A DNA stretch of 64,000 nucleotides, taken from positions 62,001 to 126,000 of the forward strand of contig NZ_QOCF01000018.1 in assembly GCF_003318255.1 (NCBI RefSeq), in the 5' to 3' direction. Positions 56,067 to 64,000 of the stretch are shown in pieces. The number at the start of each line of letters is the position of its first letter. Positions within the stretch are counted from its first letter, which is position 1. Under the pieces are notes generated by a model, which was not told the DNA's origin, made no database searches, and saw nothing but the letters and a program-made list of their open reading frames with translations. The position numbers and the translations under genes are program-made. The stretch is from Ruegeria sp. A3M17. GTDB lineage: Bacteria; Pseudomonadota; Alphaproteobacteria; Rhodobacterales; Rhodobacteraceae.

Positions 56067-58793
56067 TTATTCCTCAGTTTCCTCGTCGCCCTGATCGGCG
56101 ATCCAGGCAACACTGACGACCACTTCGCCTTTGCCGGTGTTGAAAACCTTCACGCCACCGGCCGAGCGGGAGCGGAACGAAATTCCATCAACCGGCACCC
56201 GGATCGATTGGCCTTTGGACGTTGCCAGCATGATCTGATCTTCCATATCGACCGGGAACGAGGCGACGAGTTCGCCACCACGCATCGCCTTGTCCATGGC
56301 GGCCACGCCCATCCCGCCGCGTCCGCGGACCGGGTAATCGTGGCTGGAGCTCAGCTTGCCTGCGCCGCCCGCCGTGATCGTCAGGATCAGGTTCTCGGCG
56401 GCCGACATCTCGGCATACTTTTCCTGGTTGAAATCGCTGCTAGCTGCGGCTTCCTCGTCGTCACCAGCGTCATCTTCGGTAAGCCCTGCAACCGCACGGC
56501 GCATTTTTAGGTAAGCCACACGATCTTCAGGGGTCGCCTCGAAATGGCGGATCACCGACATCGAAACGACGCGGTCGCCATTGGACAGCCTGATGCCGCG
56601 CACACCGGTGGATTCGCGCGAGTTGAATACCCGCACATCGGTGGTGCGGAAGCGGATTGCACGGCCCGAATTGGTGACCAGCATCACATCTTCATCTTCG
56701 GAACAGATGCGGGCGTTCACCAGCTCAACATCTTCGGGCAGCTTCATTGCGATCTTGCCGTTGCGCCGGACATTGGTGAAATCCGACAAGCGGTTACGCC
56801 GCACGTCGCCCGCGCTGGTGGCGAAGACGATTTGCAGGTTTTCCCATTCTTCATCAGGTACATCCACCGGCATGATCGCAGCGATCGAAACCCCCGTCGG
56901 GATTGGCAGGATGTTGACGATTGCCTTACCCTTACCAGTGCGCCCTGACTGCGGCAGACGCCAGGTCTTGAGCTTGTAGACCATGCCATCCGTCGTGAAG
57001 AACAGCAGCTGCGTGTGGGTATTGGCCACGAAGAGGTTGGTGACAACATCCTCTTCTTTGGTCTGCATCCCCGACAGGCCTTTGCCGCCGCGTTTTTGCG
57101 CGCGGAAATCGACCAGTGGAGTACGCTTGATGTAGCCGCCTGACGTGACGGTCACGACCATATCCTCACGCTCGATCAGGTCCTCATCTTCCATGTCGCC
57201 GGACCAATCGACGATCTCGGTGCGACGGGGCACGGCAAACTGTTCACGAACGCTGCGCAGCTCATCTCCGATGATCGACATGATGCGCTCTCGCGAGGAC
57301 AGAATATCGAGGTATTCCTGGATCTTACCCGCCAGTTCTTCCAGTTCGTCCGTGACCTCTTTGACACCGATCTGGGTCAGTCGCTGCAGACGCAGGTCGA
57401 GGATAGCGCGGGCCTGAACCTCGGTCAGGTTATAGGTGCCGTCGTCGTTCATCTTGGACAGCGGATCGTCGATCAGGCGCAGATAACTTTCGATCTCAGC
57501 CGCGGGCCAGCGACGGGTCATTAGCTTTTCACGCGCTTGCGCCGCGTCAGCGGATGACCGGATTGTGGCGACCACCTCATCCACGTTCGACACAGCCACG
57601 GCCAGACCACACAGGATGTGGCTGCGTTCGCGGGCCTTGCGCAGGTCGTACGCAGTGCGACGGGCGACGACATCTTCACGGAAGTCAATGAAGGAGGTCA
57701 GGAACCGGCGCAGGGTCAACTGCTCGGGCCGGCCACCGTTTAGCGCCAGCATGTTGCAGCCAAACGAGGTCTGCATCGGCGAGAAACGGAAAAGCTGGTT
57801 CAAAACAACTTCGGGCGTCGCGTCGCGTTTGAGTTCGACCACGACACGCACACCATTGCGGTCGGATTCGTCCTGAACGTGGCTGACGCCTTCGATGCGT
57901 TTTTCGCGAACGGCTTCGGCGATCTTTTCGATCATCGAGGCCTTGTTCACCTGATAGGGGATCTCGTCCACGACGATGGCGTAGCGGTCCTTGCGGATTT
58001 CCTCGACGCGGGTCTTGGAGCGGATAATGACGCTGCCGCGCCCTTCCAGATAAGCTTTGCGCGCGCCGGAACGGCCCAACATAACACCACCTGTTGGGAA
58101 ATCAGGGCCGGGGATATATTCGATCAACTGTTCGGATGTCAGATCCGGTTCATCGATCAGCGCCAGCGTTGCGTCGATGACTTCGCCAAGATTGTGCGGC
58201 GGGATGTTGGTTGCCATACCAACGGCGATACCACCGGCACCGTTGACCAGCATGTTCGGGAAACGGGCGGGCAGAACCGTCGGTTCGCGGTCCTTGCCGT
58301 CATAGTTGTCCTGAAAATCGACCGTCTCTTTTTCGATATCTGCCAGCAGGGATGCGGCGGGCTTGTCCATCCGCACTTCGGTATAGCGCATGGCCGCCGG
58401 GTTATCGCCGTCCATCGAGCCAAAGTTGCCCTGACCATCCAGCAGCGGCAGCGACATCGAGAAATCCTGCGCCATCCGCACCAGCGCGTCATAGATCGCG
58501 CTGTCACCATGCGGGTGGTACTTACCCATGACATCGCCAACCGGACGGGCCGATTTGCGGTATGACTTGTCGTGCGTATTGCCGGTCTCGTGCATTGCAT
58601 AGAGGATGCGCCGGTGCACCGGTTTCAGGCCATCGCGCAGATCGGGGATCGCGCGGGACACGATGACCGACATCGCATAGTCCAGATAGGACGTGCGCAT
58701 CTCGGATTCGATGGATACCGTCGGGCCGTCATATACGGGACGTTGGGGCGGTGTTTCATCCATGTTTTCTGGGGTTTCTGGCGTATCGCTCAC
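56067..58793 (-). CDS. gyrA: DNA gyrase subunit A
   Basis: A 908-residue topoisomerase subunit starting at GTG (GTGAGC) with GCAGG upstream. The catalytic Tyr137 is in [10 protein letters not shown]. In the quinolone region [17 protein letters not shown], Ser98 and Asp102 keep the susceptible residues. The C-terminal beta-pinwheel has the GyrA-box-type QKRGGKG, and an acidic insert near residue 780 ([14 protein letters not shown]) is typical of alphaproteobacteria. It has its own terminator. Confidence 0.98.
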   Translation of the reverse strand: MSDTPETPENMDETPPQRPVYDGPTVSIESEMRTSYLDYAMSVIVSRAIPDLRDGLKPVHRRILYAMHETGNTHDKSYRKSARPVGDVMGKYHPHGDSAIYDALVRMAQDFSMSLPLLDGQGNFGSMDGDNPAAMRYTEVRMDKPAASLLADIEKETVDFQDNYDGKDREPTVLPARFPNMLVNGAGGIAVGMATNIPPHNLGEVIDATLALIDEPDLTSEQLIEYIPGPDFPTGGVMLGRSGARKAYLEGRGSVIIRSKTRVEEIRKDRYAIVVDEIPYQVNKASMIEKIAEAVREKRIEGVSHVQDESDRNGVRVVVELKRDATPEVVLNQLFRFSPMQTSFGCNMLALNGGRPEQLTLRRFLTSFIDFREDVVARRTAYDLRKARERSHILCGLAVAVSNVDEVVATIRSSADAAQAREKLMTRRWPAAEIESYLRLIDDPLSKMNDDGTYNLTEVQARAILDLRLQRLTQIGVKEVTDELEELAGKIQEYLDILSSRERIMSIIGDELRSVREQFAVPRRTEIVDWSGDMEDEDLIEREDMVVTVTSGGYIKRTPLVDFRAQKRGGKGLSGMQTKEEDVVTNLFVANTHTQLLFFTTDGMVYKLKTWRLPQSGRTGKGKAIVNILPIPTGVSIAAIMPVDVPDEEWENLQIVFATSAGDVRRNRLSDFTNVRRNGKIAMKLPEDVELVNARICSEDEDVMLVTNSGRAIRFRTTDVRVFNSRESTGVRGIRLSNGDRVVSMSVIRHFEATPEDRVAYLKMRRAVAGLTEDDAGDDEEAAASSDFNQEKYAEMSAAENLILTITAGGAGKLSSSHDYPVRGRGGMGVAAMDKAMRGGELVASFPVDMEDQIMLATSKGQSIRVPVDGISFRSRSAGGVKVFNTGKGEVVVSVAWIADQGDEETEE

Positions 58794-58986
58794 GTAACCT
58801 GCCCGTTTATTGTGCTGGGTCTATATCTTGTGGATGTACCTTATCAGACCCGGCACATAAGGTGCAAGCAAGCAGCGCAATCTGGGCAAAAAACACCCGT
58901 AACACTGGGGTAACATATTGTTAACCAAGGGTTAGGTGGTTTCTGTGTTATGCTGAAGAGACCTTGCAACAATTTTGGAGGTCTGC

Positions 58987-59256
58987 ATGGAGCAAAGCGA
59001 AACAGAACTGATGCTCAAGGGGTATGGGCTGACAACGGCCGAATTTTTCTATCACATGCCCGACTATATTCACGTGCTCAATACATTCATCTGGCAGGAA
59101 TACGACCTTGCGCCGGATCATCCCAAACTATTCGATTTTATTGAATTCTGGCAGCGCGAGATCGAAGGGCCGCTGCATTCCGTGCGGTTTACACATCGCA
59201 AGATGATCGCGCCCGGGGAATGGCGCAACGTGGTAGGCGAATTCCGGGTGAATTGA
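58987..59256 (+). CDS. usg: Usg family protein
   Basis: An 89-residue protein with GGAGG just upstream of the ATG. Usg marks are LMLKGYGLTTAEFFYHMPDY, HVLNTFIWQEYDLAPDHP and a C-terminal PGEWRNVVGEF. The family is confined mainly to alphaproteobacteria; its function is unknown (the name comes from a position upstream of trpF-like genes in some rhizobia). It is divergent from gyrA. Confidence 0.9.
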   Translation: MEQSETELMLKGYGLTTAEFFYHMPDYIHVLNTFIWQEYDLAPDHPKLFDFIEFWQREIEGPLHSVRFTHRKMIAPGEWRNVVGEFRVN

Positions 59257-59347
59257 CGTCCGGGCGCATCAGGCCCAAACCCATATACATTTCCGATGCA
59301 TCCGGTATCTTGGCGGCCAAGTCATTGGTCACAAGCGGAAACACGGA

Positions 59348-60043
59348 ATGCCCAGAGTTTTAGTGATTGCAGCCGCCATCTGCCTAGCCGGGCCTGTGTC
59401 GGCCGAAGGTGTCCTAGATAAAATCAAGAAGGGCGCTGAAAACACGGCTAATGCCGTCGGACGCGGGGCAGAAACCGTCGGACAGACACTCGAAAAAGGG
59501 GCGAGCGCGGTTGATGAAACCATCACGTCCACCTCTGATTTGCTGTCCAACGAGGCGACGCCCGAAGAGACACGTGACAAGCTGGACGCCATCGCGTCGG
59601 ACGTGTTGGCGCAATTGCTAACCGAAAATCCCGAAGCGCAGGCGCTTTATGATGTCAGCGCAGGGTATGCCGTGTTCGATTCCCGCAAGGTGACAGTTTT
59701 CCCGGTGTCCGCAGGGTACGGGCGCGGTGTTGCCGTGAACAAAGACACGGGTCAGCACACCTATATGAATATGGGAACTGGCGGCGTGGGCGCAGCGATC
59801 GGTATCGGCGGGTTCGAGACCAAGTTTGTGATTCTGTTTGAAACGCAGGCGGATTTGGACAGTTTTGTCACGCACGGTTACGACGCGACTGCGGAATCTG
59901 GCGCGATGTATGGTGACGAGCGCACCGATGAGACACTCAAGTTCATAGACGGGCGGTCGTTTTTCGTACTCAGCAAGAAGGGCTGGCGCGTTTCGGCTGG
60001 GGCGTCAGGCACAAAATACTGGAAATCGCCCGAGTTGAATTGA
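59348..60043 (+). CDS. Secreted SYLF/YSC84-domain protein
   Basis: A 231-residue protein with a signal peptide (MPRVLVIAAAICLAGPVSA, cleaved before EG). A charged helical segment (about 22-75, KKGAENTANAVGRGAETVGQ in part) precedes a SYLF lipid-binding domain (ASDVLAQL, SAGYAVFDSRKVTVFPVSAGYGRG). Paralogue of the lipoprotein at 31477-32049. Its TGA stop touches the stop of the opposing radical SAM gene, giving TGATCA. Confidence 0.88.
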   Translation: MPRVLVIAAAICLAGPVSAEGVLDKIKKGAENTANAVGRGAETVGQTLEKGASAVDETITSTSDLLSNEATPEETRDKLDAIASDVLAQLLTENPEAQALYDVSAGYAVFDSRKVTVFPVSAGYGRGVAVNKDTGQHTYMNMGTGGVGAAIGIGGFETKFVILFETQADLDSFVTHGYDATAESGAMYGDERTDETLKFIDGRSFFVLSKKGWRVSAGASGTKYWKSPELN

Positions 60044-60997
60044 TCAGCCCGAGCAGCTGGCGCCGCCCAAAACACAGAATTTTGCGCAATGTGGGTGGTT
60101 GAGGTGCACGTCGGCCTCGGCCTCGGCCAGTGTGGTGCCCATTTCAAACTCAGGCTCGTACGGCAGCAGGGTGCAGGCTAGAACTGCGGGCCGTTCTGCG
60201 CCTTTGCGTTTGACCACCATGCGGGCATTCGAACACATTACAGCCTCGGGTGCCTTGTCCAAAATGCCCCAGCATGCGGTTGTGATTTCGGGGACTTCGA
60301 CGGTTTCGTCCATCTCGGGGAACAAAACGGTCTGGCCAGGATTCTGTGCGTCGATGTCAAAGCTGTGTTGCTTGAAGAACGCCTCGTACCCGGCGCGGCC
60401 GTCGGCGTCGCTGTCGCCCCAGACCGTGCGGCCGGCGATGGCGATATTGAACCCGTTGTCGCGCAGCCACTCCATTCCGGTGATCGTCTTGTCAAAGCTG
60501 CCTTTGCCGCGTTCCTCGTCATGCAGTTCGGGGCGATAGTGGTCCACGGAAACGCGAAGTGTCAGCTTGTTTCCATAGTTGCGCTTCAGATCCAGCAACC
60601 CCTCGCGCATCTTGCGGCGCATCATCGGCAGCATTGCATTCGTCAGGATCAAAACCTCATAGCCGCGTTCCAACGCGACACGAGTCATGTCGATCATTTC
60701 GGGGTTCATAAAGGGCTCGCCCCCAGTGAACCCAATCTCACGCACCGGCCAGTCGCGTTCTTCGATCTGGTCCAAGTAATCGCGCACCTCGTCTGTGGTG
60801 ATATAGACCAGCGCATCGTTGGAGGGGCTGCTGGCGATGTAGCAGTTGACGCATTCGATATTGCAAAGGGTGCCGGTATTGAACCACAACGTCTCGGGGT
60901 TTTTCAGCGCTACGGAAGCGCGGGTTTGCCCATCTGCTGTCACCAATTTGTTCTGAAACTTGCCGATATTGGCGGTCTGAGGCGCGTTGTCTTTCAT
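60044..60997 (-). CDS. Radical SAM protein with extra C-terminal cysteines
   Basis: A 317-residue enzyme. The SAM [4Fe-4S] motif is C45-x3-C49-x2-C52 (TLCNIECVNCY). The GGEPFMNPEM motif follows. The C-terminal third has six further cysteines: one in TACWG, one in VMCSN, one in VLACTLL, and C304/C308/C315 in CAKFCVLGGASCSG, which suggests an auxiliary Fe-S cluster of the SPASM/Twitch sort. The product is unknown. No precursor peptide is obvious next to it. Confidence 0.85.
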   Translation of the reverse strand: MKDNAPQTANIGKFQNKLVTADGQTRASVALKNPETLWFNTGTLCNIECVNCYIASSPSNDALVYITTDEVRDYLDQIEERDWPVREIGFTGGEPFMNPEMIDMTRVALERGYEVLILTNAMLPMMRRKMREGLLDLKRNYGNKLTLRVSVDHYRPELHDEERGKGSFDKTITGMEWLRDNGFNIAIAGRTVWGDSDADGRAGYEAFFKQHSFDIDAQNPGQTVLFPEMDETVEVPEITTACWGILDKAPEAVMCSNARMVVKRKGAERPAVLACTLLPYEPEFEMGTTLAEAEADVHLNHPHCAKFCVLGGASCSG

Positions 60998-61158
60998 TCC
61001 GGTATCCGGTTCTTTGAAGTTACTTCTGATGTAGCTGCTCGACTCGGATTAGTTAAGTCAGGCAAGTGCGACCTGACAGAGTTTTGATGATGGGGGATTT
61101 ACGCTGACCGATTGCGCTAACATTGGACATGCCCGGCGGGGCAAGATAAGGAAAAACC

Positions 61159-62613
61159 ATGGTTTCTCGCGTCATACCTGTTGATCCGTTCGATCTCGTC
61201 ATTTTTGGCGGGACCGGCGACTTGGCGCAACGTAAGATTTTACCGGCCCTGTTTCGGCGCTTTTGTTCAGGGCAGTGGGCCGAAGGCGTCCAAATCATTG
61301 GCGCGGCGCGCACGGTCCACAACCGCGCGGGGTTTCAGGCAATGGTCGCCGAATCGCTGCGTGCCCATGCCGCTGCGCAATGTCATGACGAGGGTGCATT
61401 GCGCGCGTTTCTGGACCGCGTCGATTATGTGACCCTCGACGGATATTCGAATGAAGGCTGGAATCAGCTTTCTGACAAGCTGAACCAAGATCGTGTTCGC
61501 GCGTTCTATTTCTCGGTCGGTCCGCGCCTGTTCGGGCCTTTGGCCGAAAGGATCAAAGCGCATGATCTTGCAACGCCAAGCACGCGGATTGTCGTTGAAA
61601 AACCCTTTGGCCACGATTTGGAAAGCGCACGGGCGTTAAACGCGACCTTGGCAGAGCATTTTCGGGAAAGCCAAATCTATCGGATTGATCACTATCTGGG
61701 AAAGGAAACCGTCCAGAACCTGATGGCCGTTCGCTTTGGCAATATGCTGTTCGAACCGCTGTGGAATAGCCAGTATGTCGATCACATCCAGATAACGGTG
61801 GCCGAATCCGTAGGTATCGACGGGCGGGAAGAGTATTATGAGCGCGCAGGTGCCATGCGTGACATGATGCAGAATCACTTGATGCAGTTGCTGTGCTTGA
61901 TCGCGATGGAGCCGCCGGCGAAGTTTGATCCGGACGCTGTGCGGGATGAAAAGCTAAAGGTCATTCGCGCCCTCGATCAAGTCGAACCACATCATATCGT
62001 GCGCGGGCAGTTCGATGGAGGCGGCAGCGGGAACGGATACCGCGAAACCGTGGGCAATCCGCGCTCGACCACCGAAAGCTACGTGGCGCTGCGGGCGCAT
62101 ATCAGCAATTGGCGGTGGGCGGGTACGCCGTTCTACCTGCGCACGGGCAAGCGTCTGGTGGCGCGGTCTTCGGTGATCAATGTGATGTTCAAAGACGCGC
62201 CGCATTCGATTTTTGGCGAAGAGGCCGGGCGCCACGCCAATGTCCTGTCGATCCGTCTGCAGCCGAACGAAGGTATAACGCTGAAGGTGACGATCAAGGA
62301 GCCGGGTCCGGGCGGTATGCGTCTGGTCGATGTGCCCTTGGACATGAGTTTTGCCGAGGCTCTTGGGTCGGGAAACCAAGACCCGCCGGATGCATATGAA
62401 CGGCTGGTGATGGACGTGATCCGTGGCAACCAGACCCTGTTCATGCGCGGGGATGAGGTCGAGGCCGCATGGGCTTGGACCGACCCGATCATCGCGGGCT
62501 GGCACGCGCGCGGTGACGTGCCAAAACCTTATGAAAGCGGCAGCACTGGCCCGGGCGACGCCGAGCTGCTGATGAAACGAGACGGTCGCCGCTGGCAAGG
62601 AATAAACCCATGA
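61159..62613 (+). CDS. zwf: Glucose-6-phosphate 1-dehydrogenase
   Basis: A 484-residue enzyme for the entry to the Entner-Doudoroff and oxidative pentose phosphate pathways. GGTGDLAQRK (NADP fold), EKPFGHDL and the catalytic RIDHYLGKE are present. AAGGA precedes the ATG; a -35/-10-like pair (TTGGAC, 16 bases, GATAAG) ends only a few bases before the start. It overlaps pgl by 4 bases and heads zwf-pgl-pgi. Confidence 0.97.
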   Translation: MVSRVIPVDPFDLVIFGGTGDLAQRKILPALFRRFCSGQWAEGVQIIGAARTVHNRAGFQAMVAESLRAHAAAQCHDEGALRAFLDRVDYVTLDGYSNEGWNQLSDKLNQDRVRAFYFSVGPRLFGPLAERIKAHDLATPSTRIVVEKPFGHDLESARALNATLAEHFRESQIYRIDHYLGKETVQNLMAVRFGNMLFEPLWNSQYVDHIQITVAESVGIDGREEYYERAGAMRDMMQNHLMQLLCLIAMEPPAKFDPDAVRDEKLKVIRALDQVEPHHIVRGQFDGGGSGNGYRETVGNPRSTTESYVALRAHISNWRWAGTPFYLRTGKRLVARSSVINVMFKDAPHSIFGEEAGRHANVLSIRLQPNEGITLKVTIKEPGPGGMRLVDVPLDMSFAEALGSGNQDPPDAYERLVMDVIRGNQTLFMRGDEVEAAWAWTDPIIAGWHARGDVPKPYESGSTGPGDAELLMKRDGRRWQGINP

Positions 62614-63281
62614 AGATTCAGGAATATGCCGATCGCGACATGCTGGCGATTGATGTGGCAAACGCCTTGGCCGGAGAGTTGGAGGCCGCCTTGCTGCATC
62701 ACGACACAGTCTCATTGGCCGTGCCGGGTGGTACGACGCCGGGACCGGTGTTCGACGGTCTTTGCGCGGCCGATCTGGCATGGGACCGGGTGCGGGTTTT
62801 GCCGACCGATGAGCGCTGTGTTCCAGGTGACAGTGACCGGTCGAACGAACGGCTGATCCGGCAGCGCTTGCTGACGAACCGCGCTTCGGTTGCCCAGTAC
62901 GTGCCGCTGTATCTTGAAGGTAAGGAGCCCGACGATGTCCTGCCGGAAATCGAAAACCTGATCGCGCCGGTTTTGCCATTGTCAGTTCTGGTATTGGGGA
63001 TGGGTGAGGATATGCACACCGCGTCCCTGTTTCCGGGGATGCAGGGGCTTGAGGCTGCGCTGGACAGCTACGCGCCCATTCTTGCGGTTGCGCGCACCGA
63101 AACCCAGCCCGAGGCGCGGATCACGCTGACCGGTCCAGTGCTGGACGGCGCGCTGTCCAAACACCTGATCATCTATGGCGCCGCCAAACGCGACGCGTTG
63201 GAAAAGGCCATGTCGCTGCCACCAGAAGAGGCCCCGATCGCCGCTACGCTGACCGGCATGACGGTGCATTGGGCGGAGTAA
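62610..63281 (+). CDS. pgl: 6-phosphogluconolactonase
   Basis: A 223-residue enzyme of the DevB/SOL family hydrolysing 6-phosphogluconolactone. AVPGGTTPGPVFDGL, the TDERCVPGDSDRSNE stretch and LGMGEDMHTASLFPG are typical. The start codon overlaps the zwf stop; pgi follows after 5 bases. Confidence 0.96.
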   Translation: MKIQEYADRDMLAIDVANALAGELEAALLHHDTVSLAVPGGTTPGPVFDGLCAADLAWDRVRVLPTDERCVPGDSDRSNERLIRQRLLTNRASVAQYVPLYLEGKEPDDVLPEIENLIAPVLPLSVLVLGMGEDMHTASLFPGMQGLEAALDSYAPILAVARTETQPEARITLTGPVLDGALSKHLIIYGAAKRDALEKAMSLPPEEAPIAATLTGMTVHWAE

Positions 63282-63286
63282 CGCAG

Positions 63287-64000
63287 ATGCAATTGAACTC
63301 GCTCAAAAATCTTGCATCCGACGCTCAGGACGAAGCCATCCTGGGCCTATTTGAAACCGATCCAAACCGCGCGCAGAGATTTTCCGCATCGACCGGCGAC
63401 CTGCTGTTTGATTACTCCAAAACTCAGATCACATATGACGCCCGCGACGCCCTGATTGCTTTGTGTGATGAGGTGGGCTTAGCCTCGCGCCGCGCGGCGA
63501 TGTTCGACGGGGAAAAGATCAACGAAACCGAAGGTCGCGCGGTATTGCACACCGCGCTGCGCAATCTGGACGGTGGCCCGGTTGAGGTCGATGGGCTGGA
63601 CGTCATGCCCGACGTTCTGGACACTTTGCAACGGATGCGCGTCTTCGCAGAAGAGGTGCGTGGCGGCGCGTTCACCGGGGCAGGGGGCGCCTTTACCGAT
63701 GTGGTCAATATCGGCATCGGTGGTTCGGATTTGGGCCCGGTGATGGCAACACATGCGCTGTCGCCGTATCACGATGGGCCAAGGCTGCATTATGTTTCGA
63801 ACGTAGACGGTGCCCACATCGCAGATACGTTGCGACAGCTTGATCCAACGCGGACACTGGTGATTGTTGCCTCCAAAACCTTCACGACCATCGAGACGAT
63901 GACCAATGCCCGAACCGCGCGAGCTTGGATGGAAGACGGCGGCGGCGATCCGGGCAAGCAGTTTGCCGCTGTGTCCAGCGCGCAGGACAAAACCCAAGCC
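63287..64000 (+). CDS. pgi: Glucose-6-phosphate isomerase, N-terminal part (cut by window edge)
   Basis: The first 238 codons are seen. My translation starts MQLNSLKNLA and includes GEKINETEGRAVLHTALR, NIGIGGSDLGPVM and SKTFTTIETMTNA, all conserved PGI segments. The frame is open to the right edge. It interconverts glucose 6-phosphate and fructose 6-phosphate, closing the zwf-pgl-pgi cluster. Confidence 0.97.
   Translation, partial: MQLNSLKNLASDAQDEAILGLFETDPNRAQRFSASTGDLLFDYSKTQITYDARDALIALCDEVGLASRRAAMFDGEKINETEGRAVLHTALRNLDGGPVEVDGLDVMPDVLDTLQRMRVFAEEVRGGAFTGAGGAFTDVVNIGIGGSDLGPVMATHALSPYHDGPRLHYVSNVDGAHIADTLRQLDPTRTLVIVASKTFTTIETMTNARTARAWMEDGGGDPGKQFAAVSSAQDKTQA

Overview
The window is a compact, moderately GC-rich bacterial chromosome segment. 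I read it as an alphaproteobacterium of the Roseobacter group (Rhodobacterales, Ruegeria-like). This rests on gene content and order: dusB(nifR3)-ntrB-ntrC-ntrY-ntrX followed by trkA-trkH-hfq-hflX, alr-mlaE-mlaF, cvpA near purF, a fused ispDF, a metal-independent-type HemB, usg, and a zwf-pgl-pgi cluster. The assignment is inference from memory; I ran no search. There is no prophage, insertion sequence, CRISPR array, rRNA or tRNA that I can see, and most of the window is housekeeping sequence.

Layout. 1-4.9 kb: minus-strand block of a membrane coiled-coil protein, radA, cvpA and purF (cut by the window edge). An accessory insert between cvpA and purF carries two zinc-binding-type orphan proteins. 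5-8.7 kb: pqiA-like gene, an orphan AT-richer gene, then mlaF, mlaE and alr. 8.9-13.2 kb: an acetyltransferase, dnaB, pyrE and amtB. 13.3-15.5 kb: cinA/pncC, pgpA and ispDF as one overlapping operon. 15.6-22.9 kb: dusB and two nitrogen-type two-component systems (NtrBC and NtrYX). 23.5-28.3 kb: potassium uptake trkAH, hfq, hflX and a small monooxygenase. 28.3-33.2 kb: NTF2-like protein, penicillin acylase family hydrolase, SYLF lipoprotein, hemB. 33.3-39.6 kb: membrane protein, mfd, secreted protein, TPR protein. 39.7-44.1 kb: Bcr/CflA-type efflux, FrnE-like/acyl-CoA synthetase operon and a divergent XRE-cupin regulator. 44.5-49.2 kb: orphan peptide-binding protein, a candidate small RNA, bdhA, patatin, DUF502. 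49.2-55.3 kb: psuG-psuK, ThiE-like protein, TrmJ-like methyltransferase, ctaA, M32 carboxypeptidase. 55.4-64 kb: orphan gene, gyrA, usg, SYLF protein, radical SAM protein, then zwf-pgl-pgi (cut by the edge).

Translational coupling is widespread: I count ten 4-base ATGA overlaps and two 1-base stop/start overlaps. Three convergent gene pairs have touching or overlapping stop codons.

The observations I find most worth following are: a roughly 76-nt small RNA with a near-consensus promoter and strong terminator at 46.4-46.5 kb; a symmetric divergent promoter at 43.17 kb that would give leaderless transcripts; both NtrC and NtrX lacking the sigma-54 contact motif; an eight-cysteine DnaJ-zinc-finger-like mini-protein; a cluster of DnaA-box-like sequences upstream of dnaB; and a radical SAM enzyme with extra C-terminal cysteines.
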